Of a stretch of DNA of 22,205 nucleotides, positions 1 to 13,331 are shown in pieces. Source of the stretch: Smittium mucronatum (Eukaryota; Kickxellomycota; Harpellomycetes; Harpellales; Legeriomycetaceae); contig LSSL01001326.1 of NCBI GenBank assembly GCA_001953115.1, forward strand, positions 16,797 to 39,001. Direction: 5' to 3'. The notes below the pieces were generated by a model. It was given only the letters and a program-made list of their open reading frames with translations. It was not told the DNA's origin and did not search any database. The translations under genes and the position numbers were made by a program. Each line of letters opens with the position of its first letter. Position 1 is the first letter of the stretch.

Positions 1-243
1 TTAAGAGTAGTATTTAACGAAGAGAAAAAAAGTAATGGAAATATTAAAGAATTAATGTCTTTAGGTATTTTCAGAAAAAAAAAATGTTTATTTAAGAGTT
101 GTAAAAATTTAGTGGACGAACTATAATAAATTGTTAATGAATTTTAATTATATCTGAAGCGTAATTTTTTCTTAAGAGTTCGGCTGCAGCGCCTTTTATA
201 CAGTAATTTTTTCGTATGGTATTTATCTCTTTATGATATTCGA

Positions 244-273
244 CTTTCTTTCTTTCTTTCTTTCTTTTTCTTT
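244..273. repeat. (CTTT)n microsatellite
   Basis: Six perfect CTTT units are followed by an imperfect unit. It is a polypyrimidine tract on the plus strand with no gene next to it. Confidence 0.9.
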
Positions 274-316
274 GAGATAATATAACCTTTTTAAATTATT
301 GTGCTTGAAATTTCTT

Positions 317-432
317 ATCCCTTTGCAAATTAATCCCTTTGCAAATCAATATTTTCGTAAATTGATTTTCAAAGGAAATTACTTCTTTGCACATTGATTT
401 CTTTGTAAAATAATCTTTATTTTATTATCTTT
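317..432. repeat. Degenerate 16-bp tandem repeat
   Basis: The string ATCCCTTTGCAAAT occurs at 317 and again at 333. Related CTTTG(C/T)A units start at 321, 337, 385 and 401, i.e. all on a 16-bp register (337 to 385 is exactly three periods), and weaker matches fill 353 and 369. About six to seven units have diverged from a CTTTGCAAATTAATCC-like ancestor. Confidence 0.6.
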
Positions 433-2253
433 CGTTTCAATTTTTGTAAATAATCGATTTTGATTTAATAAAGTCCTTAATTATGATTGTAATTGTGGGA
501 GTTCCGTTATTTCCTCATTAGAACTTCCACATATGTATATATATATGAACTATCATGATAAATTATTTTTTAAGTAAAGAATTGCCTTTTTTTTATACTT
601 CTAAAATTTTGGAATATACGATGAAGTAGAAAATTATTTTAGTTTTTTCTGTATTATTTGATAATAATCATCAATATATATGTTTTTAAATTAAAAATGA
701 ATGATTTATCTTACCTATTCTCAGAGGTAATTGTTTTTTGTAAATGGAATTAAATTTATAGAGCGATTTTAGTAGTAGAAAAAAATGTTTTTATGAGCAA
801 AAAGTTCATTTTGAAATATATGCAAGACATTTAAAAACAAAATATTTTTAAATTCCATTATTCAACAAAAAAAAATTCATTTAGACTATATTTTATTTAA
901 TCAAAATGTCTATAATCATAAGAATTAAAATCTTCAGCACTTTAAGGCCAAATATATTGAAAAATATAAAATAAATATTTATATTATTCAGCGCTAACCT
1001 CCCAACTTGAGGAAAATTCTGTCTTAAAAAAAGATTTTAAATTAATGTGGAGGTTTATTTGAAATAAAATTTAAATTTTATTCTTACTGTTTTAATATTT
1101 ACATATTTTTAATAATAAACTTTCGAGGAAAAAAAATATTAAAACTTTCAATGAACTTATTTCCATTTAAAAAAAATTAATATTTATACGTTTTTAGTTA
1201 TATATAAGGTAAATAATAGCAAAAAAAATTTAAAAAAAACTCATTTGAATTTATTTTTAAAACTTTTTTTAAAATAGATAATTTTATTTGAGCATGAAAT
1301 AAATAAATTTTTATGCTCTATGATGTATATTATTAGCATATGAGCATATGAGGTCGCTGTAAGTATATAGAACAAATGAAAATCCATTTATTAATATGCA
1401 ATTTTCTAATCTAATATCTCAAAATTTATACTTGAAATTGACACTTAAAGCTATATAATTATATTCATTAATATATAAATAATATATTATTAGGAGATAA
1501 ACTTAAAAAAAAATTTCGTGAAAGTTTTTGGAAAAAATCTATAAATGAAATTTCTACTTATATCTTCGTTTTATTTTTTCCTCAATTTTTAGTACAATTC
1601 TGATCATTATTTTTAGATGATTGACAAAAAAATGCAATTTAAGGACTAAAATAATCCGATAACTATTTTAAATACATAATTTTATAAAGATATTATAGTC
1701 TTAAGAATTTTTTGTCTGGGATATTATAAAACACAAAAATATTAAAACTCAAATTATAATATTATTTTTATCATTGCTTCCATTTCTATCGTTTAAGGGG
1801 CTGCTTAAACAGAGAGGTGTTAGGCGGAAGTTTTTTTTTAAATGTTATTATAATTTTTAACACACATATACTATATATATATGAAATGATTAACAATTTC
1901 CCTATTTATTATATAAATTTACTACTAATGCAGAAGTGTAAATTGATTATCTAAGGTGCGTTTTTGATATAAGAAAATAACAATTTTTAGATATTTTTAA
2001 TATTTTTCGGCTTTTTATCTAACTAAAAACAATTAATAAATTTCAAAAATTGCCATTAGCTTTAAAGTTAAAGAAATTTTTACTTTCAAAAAATATGAAT
2101 ATAAGATAAATTTTATTAAATATAAAAATCTTTATTTCACCATTGGGAGGTTTTTTTTGGATACTTTGAGATTGAATTTTTTAGATTTTTTTGCATATAT
2201 TAAACATGAGACTAGTGCCGTTGAAAGCTTTATTTTATCTTGAAGTATCATTG

Positions 2254-2255
<2 letters not shown>

Positions 2256-2285
<30 letters not shown>
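2256..2285. repeat. (TA)15 microsatellite
   Basis: An uninterrupted TA dinucleotide run of 30 bases, self-complementary and so able to extrude as a cruciform. Confidence 0.95.
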
Positions 2286-2286
<1 letters not shown>

Positions 2287-5200
2287 CGGCTTTTTATTAG
2301 ATTAAAATGTATATTTCCAAAAATATTTTGAAAAAATAATCAAAATTTAAATTTTTTTATATTTAGTTCTCATAAAATTAAAACAAAATTTCTACAATAA
2401 ATTCTGTTAAATAGTTTTGAAATTTTTAAACGCATTTTTTTTACATTATTAAATTAAACGAAATTTTATTAGTTATTAATAAAGACTGAAGCTAGGAATA
2501 AAATTATAAAAAATTACTTCCTACAGAAATTTGTAAACCCCAAATAATATTATTAATAAAATTAAATATTTATCTTGTGAATAGAATTTTTTTATTATTA
2601 TTATTCCATTTCCAACTGTGTTGGTATATCATTAACCATAAATTTCAATTAAGTACTGAAAATATCTATTGTAATATATATTTTTGGATTTAATTGAATT
2701 ATAAGATAATAAACGGGGCTTCGTCGAAAATATTGAATATTTTTTAGTAGTTTTTTAGATTTTTAAAAAATAAAACACCCCTATCAATATATAAATAGTT
2801 ATTTTTTTAATTAAAAAAAAAGAATTTGGTATCTTATATTATGTAAAAAATCGTATAACAAATTTATTTATTAAATGTATTATATCTATATTTTTATAGA
2901 TTTTATGAATTTTATTATGTCTTTCAAGATTTAGATAAAAAAAATTTCAAAAAATGATTTAAAACTAAAAAATTCCTCCATAAAAGTAAAAATTTAATGT
3001 TATATATAAATTATGTTGTAGAAATAATACTTAATCCAATATATCTTTACTTTAATTTTATTTTCTAAATTAAATGGTTTAATATTATTTCAAGTTTCCT
3101 TTCATAAAATTTAAAATTTAAATTTTTTATATTTGAAAATTACCAAAAATTTAGGCTAGATACGGCAAAATTTCATTAAATTATTTTCACAAAAAAAAAA
3201 TGATATCTAGCGGCAAAAATTAATAAAATATCCCTATATCTTTTTTGAAAAAATCGAATTAAATTAAATTTATGATACATTTTTAATTCATATTTAAAGC
3301 TACGCTAATTTTTTATGTTATGTTAAAAAAAACTTTGACTGTAATGTAAAAATCATTATTAATCAATAATATTAAAAAAATCAAGATCAGTAAAATTGGG
3401 ATAAATATGGACCATATTATAACTGTTAAAAAGACGGGATATCTTAAGTCAATAAGATCATATATTCTATATATTTTTAGCATTTTAAAATTTTACCAAA
3501 TCACTATTTTCTAAGTAAGTACTTTTAATCCAAAACATATTTTTACTTTTTAATAAAATAATTAAAATCATAAAAATATTCCTTTTTAATGAAATTCTAG
3601 TCTCTATTGGTCTTAAAACTATTAGTATACGCTTATGAATATCCATATTTTTCATATAAAATTTTATATAAGTATATTTCTTAATGAAATTGATTTTAAA
3701 TAAAATTATGATCTATATATTCAACAGCACCATAGTGTAACATTAAAAAAACATTATCTAATCTTGTTCTCTTTAAAAAGGGGTTTTTTTATTTAAAAGT
3801 TCATAAAATATCTACAATTTTATAAAATTTATTTTGCTTAGAGTTGAAATAAAGCCCTTCTTAAAAAAATATGTTAATTTTACAAATTTTTGATTTAATA
3901 TAAAAAAAACAGGTAGTAATTTATCCATCTATGCTGTTTAATTAATTTTTATTAAGATATGATTTTTGTTAATATAATATTTATACCATAATCTAGAAAA
4001 TTCAAAATTTTGAAAAAATTCCCTTAATCAAACACTAAATAAAAATAGATTATATAACTATTTAAAACATTGAAAAAAAAATATTTTTACATAGAATTCA
4101 TTACGAGAAAGAATAAAACAGAGATTTTTTGTTATATAGTTTTTAAAATAGCAAAAGAAATATTAAATTTTATTTTCAAATAAAATTACTCTTTCTTTTA
4201 TTAAAAAAAAGTAATTAATTGAATTAAAAAGATAAAAGGGGGTAAATACATGCATTCTTAAAAAAAAACTCTAAAATAAGTAAACTAACAGAAAAACACT
4301 TAGTGTTTATTATTTATATAAAAATTCTCTTATTAGAGGGAATAGTTTAATTTAAGATCTTGTATATACTTAAACAATTTTTGATAAATAACTTTTTTTT
4401 TCATCTTAGCTTGTTTAAAAATAATCGGTTTATTTTAATTTTTATAAAAATATATTAGAACCTTGACAAAAATTGTTAAATTTGGAAAATATCTTTTTTT
4501 GAATAAAAAGATTTTTCAAGATAAATATAGTTTAAATGTGAAATTATTTTATTTCCCGATTTCAATCATCCATATATACATATGTATGGGAAAATAAAAC
4601 AAATAGCATAATATATTAATTTTTAAACATTTTTATTCTTTATACCCTTTTAAAATAATATTAAAATTAGGTTATCTAATAAAAATCAAATATTTTATTT
4701 ATTTTTTATTTTATTTTAAAATACAAACCCATATTAAATTTTTTGGTATGACATGTCTTTAATTTATAAAATTATAACTCTTAAATTAATTCAATATCGA
4801 TTTTTTCAACTTGGACAGCTTTTCAAATTTTTGTATAATTATATATCATTTTTCGTATATGTGATTAAAATTAGTTTAAATTTGAAATGTTATTTTATTT
4901 TATTTTTAAAACCCAAAATTAATTTTTATATCAAATCAAGTAAATAAATAGAGGTTTTTAAATCTAATTTTATAAATTAATTTCAATTTTTAATTTTTTT
5001 TGCGAAATTTCAATAAAAAAGTAGTTAATAAAAATTAATAAATTATTTATAAATAATCCCTTAATATTTACAATCGATATATATATCATTTATCTTATTA
5101 AAAACGGTTTTAAATCTATATATCGTAGATTATTGATTAATTTAAAACCAAAAAGAGTAAAAGGGGTTATTTTATTTTATTATTAAAATTTACAACTTTT

Positions 5201-5695
5201 GAATGATACATTTATAATTTTTAAATGAAAAAAATATTTAAAAAAAGCTATCTGGTAAAAAACTAGTAGATCTATTTTTTTTTCACGAGCTATAAAGGCT
5301 TTATTCATAAAACCGATTAAAAAAATATAATTGAAATTGAAATTAAACCCGTTTAAAAAATATTAATAAACAGCTTCAAATTCATATGGTATGTGATTCA
5401 TTCATATCATCAAATACTTTTTTAGAAATTTTATTTTATTTTCAACTATGCATGAAAAAGTTTTATTATACTAAAAACATCTAAAGCTCTTTTAAAATAT
5501 AGCCTTTAATTTCCAATATCATGATTTTCAGGTGTATAAATTACTATATACCATAGACTTTCATGAAGTTTAAATAGATAATATATATATATGTATATAA
5601 AAATAATAGGAAGATATAATATAAAGTAATAAAGAATTGAATAAAATAATCAAAATTTCTTAATTTCTTGTTTCAGAGAAAAAATAATAAATTAG

Positions 5696-5763
5696 AAAAG
5701 ATAAAAGATAAAAGATAAAAAAAATTAACAATCATAAATTGAAATTTTTAAATTGAAATTTTT
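5696..5763. repeat. Short tandem repeats, 7-bp x3 then 14-bp x2
   Basis: AAAAGAT is repeated three times at 5696-5716. About 20 bases later AAATTGAAATTTTT is repeated twice without change at 5736-5763. Both look like replication-slippage products in low-complexity DNA. Confidence 0.8.
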
Positions 5764-6597
5764 AAAATACTCTATAACTAATTTACTTGTGATACTTCAC
5801 ATCTACAACTAATAATACTACTAACAACACTACTTTAATAGGATATATATTCGTCAGAAGCCACCGATAAAGAGCCTATATTACCTAATTAAATTCTCTT
5901 GTATTTCTAATACTGTTAATTCAGACTCCATTATGGCTACTGATTAAATTAATACTAATATTATAAATATAACGAAATTTGATATATATATGGTTTACAA
6001 TTACATCTAATTATCCGAAAATTTCTCTGTAGATGACTTTTAAATAAATTAATTTATCAAGTGTTGTATTATTGAATATTTTTTGAGATTTTACTTTTCT
6101 ATTAATTTATAATTATTTATTTTTTTTACGCGCATTATATATTTTTAAATTAAATTAAAAATATTCCATTTTTTCAGTTCATGATAGATTTTTTTTCATT
6201 TTTAATTGTATTTTTTAAAAAAGGTTTAGATTTTAATAACAAGTAATATTTGATTAAATACCTCTCTTTTTTGTAAAATTTATTATGTAGTATTTAAATT
6301 ATAAAAATAAATAATAAGATGATTTAAATATTCCAATAAGTTTATGACCTTGAAATATTGGGGGGTGATGCTTGAATTTTCTAGATATTATTAGCTTTTT
6401 GAATTTTTTTAAGAAATTTATGTTGAATAATTTTTATTTATATATTTCTTTAAAAAAATCATTAAATATCAGTACAAATAATCTTAAATTTTCAGTTCTA
6501 GATTGAAAAAATAAAAAAAGAAATAAAAAAAACTTAAACAAAAAAAACACGACTGTAATAAAATCGAGTTACTTATTAAGATTTTTTAAAATTTCTG

Positions 6598-6638
<41 letters not shown>
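6598..6638. repeat. (ATA)n microsatellite
   Basis: An uninterrupted ATA/TAA trinucleotide run of 41 bases, nearly 14 units. It is not part of an open reading frame that I would support. Confidence 0.95.
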
Positions 6639-7239
6639 TTCAAAGTAAAATATATTGTCATTAAAATTTTCTTAATTAAGTTTATCATGATTTAATAGAG
6701 TTCTTTTCAAATTTTATTATTTAACAATCAAAAATAATATTTTTTAATTGGTATTAGATTGATTTTTTTGTTTTTAATAATTTTAAAAAAAATTCAGCAC
6801 TTTTTAATTATAATATATAAACTCTATTTTCCCCTCTGTTGTTTTATTTATCTTTTATATTTCAGTTGAAGTTTTCTGTGCAATTTTTGTTTTTTTAGTA
6901 AAGAATATTTCATAATATATAAGCCATGTGTTGTCCGAATAGAATTTTTTTTTTTGTGATTTTACTTTAATGCAACCCCAAATTCGGAAAAAATATTTAT
7001 TTCTCATAAAAAAATTATTTTTATCAAAAAAATTCATGGATTGGAAAAAATTTCATTACATCAATACAATATTAAAACATTTTTTTTTGAAAATTGTGTA
7101 TAAATATTTTATTATTTTATTAATTTTTGAGTCTTAGTAATATATTTTAAACATATATTATTTTCTTTGATCTTATAAAGAATTAAAAAAACTTTATTTA
7201 ATGTTAGGCCCATATTAAAAAACCAATATTTATATGTAT

Positions 7240-7281
7240 CCAACACCCAAAACCCAACAGCCAACAGCCAAAAGCCAAGAG
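7240..7281. repeat. C-rich heptamer array, CCAA(C/A/G)A(C/G) x6
   Basis: Six consecutive 7-bp units: CCAACAC, CCAAAAC, CCAACAG, CCAACAG, CCAAAAG, CCAAGAG. The tract has no T on the plus strand, so it is strongly strand-asymmetric, and it is an island of C in DNA that is otherwise over 80% A+T. The heptamer period recalls telomere-type repeats, but the unit is not CCCTAAA or CCCTAA, so I call it only a short minisatellite. Confidence 0.85.
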
Positions 7282-8750
7282 TAAGAATATTGATTAATTT
7301 TTCCTACTATTTATGCATATGTAGGATAAAGGTCTGAATTTAGATAAGAAATGTCTATTATTATAATAGTATGGTTAAATTGGTATGAATAAGATTTAGG
7401 ATATAAAAAAAAATTATTAAATATAATAAACCGTTTACTCTAATTATGGATTTTTTAGTTTTAAAAAATTTACAATATCATGATTAAATTAAATGTATGG
7501 ATTTGATGTAGAAGATTTCGATTTTAAAACACTGAAATTGTAGATAAAATTATAAATTTTGTATTTTTTATCATAATTATTATTAATTAGTCATTTTAAA
7601 ATTTATAATAAATTTTGTTTATTAGTTTAAATTTATTCACCATTTTTTATAAATCTAACGATTTCTTTTAATTTTGAGAGTGTTTTGATTTTTTATAAGC
7701 TAAAAGTATTTAATTGGAAAAATTCCGAAATTTGAATGAAAATTGTAAATCAGAATCTTCAGAGCTCACAAATGAATAAACTGCCGATTGATACCTTATT
7801 TGAAAATTTCATTATTTATTACTCAAAAATAATCATCAAATATCTCGGAATATTCAGGATATTTTTTATTGACATAAGTTATTAAAGGCTTGTATTATAA
7901 AAAAAATTTTACTAAACAATCGTGTTTTTGGATTTTAGAGGTATTTTTGAAATCATTAGGTGAATTATTTGTATAATATCAGATTCATATTTTTGTAATT
8001 TTCACCATTTTCCTGCCAAAATCAGGAAAATAAATTGAAGATAAAGCTCAGTAATTTTTTTCGTTTTTCGTTGAAAAAATTAAATTATAATCATAATTTA
8101 TTTATTTATTTTACTCTGAATGTCATAATAAATAACCAATAGATTTTTTTTACTAAATTCGGTGCATATGTATATTTAATCCTAAAGATAATTTTATCGT
8201 CATAAATTTGCTTCTATTAGATTATTTTTTTCAAAAAATCATTAATGCATCTATAATTATATCCGATATTATTGAAATATAACACAATTTTATTGATAAA
8301 AAAAAGCTTGTTTGGGTTTATTAACTAAACAGTATATATTATAAAATCCTATTTTTATTAAAATAAATTACTAATTTAATAAAAAAAAATATTGAGATAA
8401 TATTATTGATTTATTTTTATTTTTATTTAATTTTCATTTTAAATTATAATTAATAAAAAATAAAAAGCTATATAGTTGTTTGATATAAATAAAAAATTCA
8501 TTAAATTAATTATGGAGAATTAGAGAGATAGCATTCACAATAAAAAAAAGTTGAATAAGGTACCATCAGGGAATTTTTTTAAAGATTTTATGCTCCATTT
8601 TTAAACTTTGAATATTGAGATTAGCTTGAAAAAAAAATCTTATTGATAAAATATTTTTCATCTTTTTTTTTATATAAGAATTAATAGAAAAAAAGTCTCA
8701 TTATAATACAAAATAATTTGTAGGGAGTTTAAACGTGATTAAAAAAATCA

Positions 8751-11700
8751 ATTTTTGAACTATCTGGATAAAGGTACAGCAGTTTCTATTGTTTGATGCT
8801 ATTTATTGCTTTTTTTTAGTGTTTGGTTTTTTATATCATGGCTTTGTTTTAAATCATCATTTAATATTCGACACCCAAATTATATAATGATTGATCAATT
8901 TTTTAGCTAATTATACTTTTTATGGTTCAATTTTCTAAATATTGAAGACTCAGATATAATAAATTTGTGCGAGCCCAGAAATTTCGAATTTTTTTTTGCT
9001 TAGATTTGCTTCGGGTGGTCAAAATACTATTAGCTGATATTTGATTTGGTATGAATTTTTTAAAAACTAAAGTTAGTTTTAGTCGATTTACTTTTTCATT
9101 TCCTTCTCACTAATATTCTAAGTCTAATAGCCGATGTTAGTTTAAACAGGCTTTTTAATATCATCTGTTACTCATAGTCTTTTTATCAATAGCTTCGGGT
9201 TTATTTTATAGCCCATGAGCCTCGTAAGATTCATTATAAATAAAATTTTATTTTATTTAAATAAAAATTTAATAGATCTACTAAACTGACACTCTTGATC
9301 TGGGTATATATATCAATTTTTTGTGATATATTGACAATTTTTTAAAAAATTTACTCATAGTTACATAAAAAGTTTCTATCTTTTTTTTACTAAGCGAATA
9401 CTGGGAGTAAGTTAACTTATGCTTTTTCTTCTGTATTTTTAATAAAATTTTAGAGCTCCAAACATAATTGATGTTTTGATTGCATATAAAATTTCTACAA
9501 CTATCTTGATTATAAAAACATTTTCAAGAGAAAACTTTAAATTAGTTTGCTCTATTGAATTCCGCACACCCCAAACCACTACCCGATTATTGGTGTTATT
9601 AATGGATATTGTTATCCATTTATTTCCATCAATTAAAATAGTTGTTTACCAAACGAAGCTAATATAATATCCTATGAATGGATCTAGAGAAGAATTTAAA
9701 AGCGAAATTATTTATTTTTATTGGATATATGAAATTTCGAGCAAAAGTCGATTATGTTTTTATCATTCACCCAATATTAGTCTTCCAAGCTATCAAATTC
9801 ATTACTATATTGACTGTAATAGCTCTTATTTGTATCAAGTTATGATCTATTTAATTTTTATCATTTTCTGCAAGTGCAAACTATTGTGAAGCTGAAAATG
9901 TAGTTTAATATCTTAAAGCATAAGATATTTACAAGATCAATAATTTTTAATAGAAATATTTAAGTCTTTCCAAAATTCAGACCTGATTTTTTGATTTTAT
10001 CAAGAGGTTTTCGCAAAATTTATTTTCAAATTATATTGAAAATCCTCATTACTAATTTCAGTTGGATTTTAGCTGTATTATAACGGGCAAAATTCGATAT
10101 ACCGCAATATTTTCTATAAAAATATACAGATTATTTCAACATTCTAAATAGTATTTCAGATTTTCCATTTAGAACCCAAAACTTTAATATGATCTAACCA
10201 TCCGAACAACAAGATATCCATTCCTTGATAAAGGTTAAATATTTTTTTTAACCAGTAAATAAAATCATCTTGTTAGCTATTAATTGTTTTATCCATACAA
10301 ACAATTTGGATCTCACTTTTAAATATATATATATATTCCACTATCAATTATAATCTCATATTTTTTTAAAGATAAATTAAAAGAAGGTTGAGTATGATAA
10401 TCTTGAAGATAATCCCTGATATAATACACAACCTACATCAAAATCTAATCTCACATCTCCGTTAAAAAATTTTTTTGTTCAAAATATCCTATTTAAATTG
10501 ACTATTATGTTAAAATACCTAATAAAATAATAATTGGAGCTAATATTTGCAATTTTATGCCAAAATTATGAACTTTTTTGATTCTAATTGCAAATGTTAT
10601 AGTGGTATATCTATTGCCCAAAATCTTGGGATGAAGTTTTGGTTTTAGGTAAAAAAGCTCCATTAACTTCAGTTTTTATTATATTTTATTTTTAAGAAAT
10701 TAATTTGAAATATTTTAAAATTGATTAAAACTATAAAAAATACACTAAAAAATAAATTATCCATTACACCACCCCCTATTAGCTATGATTTCATCTTAAC
10801 CACTTGGTATTAGTTCAAATAAAAACTAAAGTAGGGTTGTGCATGGTTTTAATTATGTTGATTTATGTATCTATATAATTATATATTTCAATTCATAGTA
10901 ATGGAATTTCTCACTTTTTTTTAGACAATTTTTTTTCTTAATTCACGAATGAACATTTAAGCACTATATATGTTAGTTTATTTTGTGTTAGGGTTTATAC
11001 AGAATTTTTTACATGATTTTTCGCGCAGTTGGTATTGTTCTAAATAAAAACCTACCCATTCATTATGAAAAAGTCTATATTTTATCTTGTTAATGCTTAA
11101 AAGTTTGTGTTATAATATATAATACTAATGGTTTAACCGAATACCTATAAAACCAATATACGAAAGTACTAGAAGTTTTAAAAATAGAATTTCTGTATTT
11201 TTTACTTCATGGGGTCCATATTGGTGTTCAAAAATGATAAAGCATCCAGCTAAACCAGATATATCAAAGTTTTCATATATACGCAACAAGATATAAATAG
11301 CCAATCTGAAGAGGTAGTTTATTTCTGTGCAATTTTTTCATATTTAAAAGCCACCGTTTTTTCATCAATGAAAAGAACAGAATTGGAAAAATCAGAATAT
11401 GTTGGTTTTCAAAAATATTTTCCTATATATACAGATAAAGAATCTTTTAATCGTTTTACTTATGTATCGCTATGCATTTAATTTTTTTTGCAATTTTTTG
11501 GTTGCCACAAGTCTTTATTTTATAGAAAAATCCCCTATTCAGAATATAAAACCAAGTGAAAAATCCAATGGACTCAATGCTTATTTTTGGAAAAATCAAT
11601 TGAAAATTACTGTAAGCTTCGATGTACATTGCATTGTTTCAATTCTCGCATTTTCTCCCCACCTTTTGGTTTATGATCCTTTTTGAATATTAGGAGGGTC

Positions 11701-12573
11701 GTGTTTGATTGTTTAAATGTTTTAACTAAGCTATAGAGATTTCAGAATTTATTTGAAGATATACCGGGGGTTTTCATCTTTAAATGTTATTATTAAAGCT
11801 CTCGAATTATAGAAAGGGTGAGTTTGTATTTAACCACCAGCATATGCCCATTTTTTCATCTATAAGAACGAAAAGGAAAATATTTACCTTTTTAAGAATC
11901 CCAATACCGTATAATGGCATATCTGCTGACTATCTTTTATATTGGATCTTAACACCTTTCCTTTCAAGAGTATCCCCATTTATAAAAGAACACGATGGAC
12001 CATATTTCTATTTCGAATCGATATATATTTTCCAGATATTAAACATTTTGTAGTTCCCTAATCAAATCGATATATATACATATATATTATGTCAGATTTA
12101 TATCAGCCATGTAATTTAGTGAATTGATAGTAGTGGTATTTTGCTATTTCCTCAACTTTTCTTTTTTGTGGTGTCATTTTATTGAATACTTAGTGGGCTT
12201 TTGGTCTGAATATTTCGTAAAAATATCCTAAATTCAGATCTGTATTTGACTTTGAACCATCTCCATAACCAAAATATATTTTAAAAGATGGCTTTGTTTC
12301 AAATTAGTTTATAGATATACATGCTTGTCTATTTATTTTTTCTGCTCCCTAAAATTTTTTTTCTTCGTCATAACAGGCGTTAGGGCGATTGGTTAATCTT
12401 CGGTTCCCACTTTATTATAATTTCTGGAATTATTTATGCTTAAAAGGTTTCCTCGGTTTTTATAGATATACTGAATATTATTTTTAGATATATATGAGAA
12501 ATATAGTTGAAAATCACCAATCTATGAGTTGGGGTTACTGGAATTGATCTTCTTGAACCATCTGTACTTTTTA
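8751..12573. other. Compositional step; no intact gene
   Basis: G+C rises from here rightward and sequence complexity increases, yet all open frames are short (63-95 codons at 9476-9889, 11399-11686 and 11784-12053 on the plus strand) and I recognise no conserved domain in them. The block lies directly upstream of the decayed Ty3/gypsy pol on the same strand, where the gag and protease of such an element would sit. I could not find convincing gag zinc-knuckle or protease D(T/S)G motifs, so its membership in the element is only inferred from position. Confidence 0.4.
9601..9620. other. Perfect 8-bp hairpin
   Basis: AATGGATA and TATCCATT are exact complements separated by a four-base loop TTGT. 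It lies within an unremarkable open frame and no function is evident. Confidence 0.6.
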
Positions 12574-12699
12574 TCTCGACTCTTCACCCAATCCATAACC
12601 GCTAATCTAGCTCCACGGATGATTTATAGAAAAATATCCATCAAAAAACATATGATAAAAGCTAAGAGTCGAGTTTTTTAACATTTTCGCAATTAGTTT

Positions 12700-13130
12700 T
12701 AAGAAGGTGTTTTGTTAGTTTACAAATCTTCAATACTCATACACATATGTTTTCTGGTGCTGTTTGAAAAAAACTGTATGATAATTGAGTTCCCATGTTT
12801 TTTTATGTAGTTGATAGTTTCAATAAACTTTTTTGGATTTTTTGAGACCAAAATATCCATTAAGATACGTTCAAATCCTATTTGAATATATAAATTCTTT
12901 TCGCATGTAATTGACAAAATAATCCTCCTCACCCCCTCCCCCCCCCCTCCAAAAAATCATAGTCCTTGCAATATGGCCGTCAAGTGATCCCTTTGCTTTA
13001 AAATTTGAGATTTACTTCTTAAAGTTTGGGGAAAATGTAGGACAAAGAAATCTTCCCAAATATTCCAGAAAGTATTTTGGGGGTTGACTATTCAATATTT
13101 AGATTGGTTTTCAAAAAAAATCTGTATAGT
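12700..13130 (+). pseudogene. Reverse transcriptase remnant (Ty3/gypsy type)
   Basis: In an active element this domain copies the RNA genome into DNA. Anchors seen: FC followed by an NLQ string near 12710, resembling the FCVDYR.LN motif; VVDSFNKLFWIF from about 12807, resembling the block with the first catalytic Asp and the aromatic GFWQI string (Asp at 12813, 34 codons after FC; the family has about 38); DTFKSY at 12864, resembling KTAF; SSQIFQKVF at about 13051, resembling NAPATFQ; and YLDWFSKK from 13096, resembling YLDD plus FSK, with the second Asp of the catalytic pair replaced by Trp. About 42 extra codons, including a C-rich tract, separate the KTAF-like and FQ-like anchors. Stops and frame changes occur between anchors. 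The minus-strand open frame at 12720-12932 lies across it and is probably a shadow. Confidence 0.45.
12924..12950. other. C-rich / G-rich tract inside the RT remnant
   Basis: The plus strand has an almost pure C tract broken by T and one A, including a run of ten C (the minus strand is a G tract able to form a G-quadruplex). It falls between RT anchors that should be almost adjacent, so it is probably part of an insertion or slippage expansion after the element died. Confidence 0.7.
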
Positions 13131-13331
13131 ATAGATAGACCTTTTGTGTTGTGATTTCAGATAAATCACTTTCTTGAGCTCCTAGATGATTGCAAATCAA
13201 TCAATAAACCATGGGATTTATCAATGCGATTTAGATAGTGCTTTAAAAATTATGCCATGATGTTATGAAAGTCAAGAACTATACTAGATACTTAGAACAT
13301 TTGGGAAAGTGAATTAGTGACTTCGACTGCA

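Larger units (their letters stand above)
1..8750. other. Very AT-rich gene-free block
   Basis: No frame here gives a protein I would support: the longest open frames are about 60-64 codons and made almost only of Ile, Lys, Phe, Leu, Asn and Tyr, as expected from random AT-rich DNA. Hand counts on single 60-base lines gave about 8-18% G+C, against about 30% or more further right. The block is built of A and T homopolymers, TTTAAA/TATA-like strings and a few simple repeats listed separately. It could be an AT-rich isochore, mutated repeat DNA (for example by repeat-induced C-to-T change in a fungus) or centromere- or subtelomere-associated DNA; the sequence alone does not decide. Confidence 0.7.

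Noticed and set aside
4753..4947. 64-codon plus-strand open frame in the AT-rich block
   Set aside because: Composition is only Ile, Lys, Phe, Leu, Tyr and Asn, as expected by chance at this A+T content; no motif or start context.
6855..7037. 60-codon minus-strand open frame
   Set aside because: Low-complexity Lys/Phe/Asn-rich product; no family signal; typical chance frame.
9001..9200. Minus-strand RNase H-like string (KKPV, NISEKEM)
   Set aside because: Isolated, opposite orientation to the pol remnant, and no colinear second anchor.
11613..12053. Penelope-like reverse transcriptase reading (VSFDV near 11613; LTPFLSRVSPFIKE in the 11784-12053 frame)
   Set aside because: The two strings are in the wrong order for that family, in different frames, and no further motif follows; left as chance or unassigned.
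12720..12932. 70-codon minus-strand frame
   Set aside because: Lies antisense to the RT remnant and shows no domain; better explained as a shadow.
13171..13200. FLELLDD as the RT catalytic YLDD box
   Set aside because: Its distance to the FLG-like linker (56 codons) is too short; YLDW at 13096 is 84-86 codons away, close to the family value of about 79.
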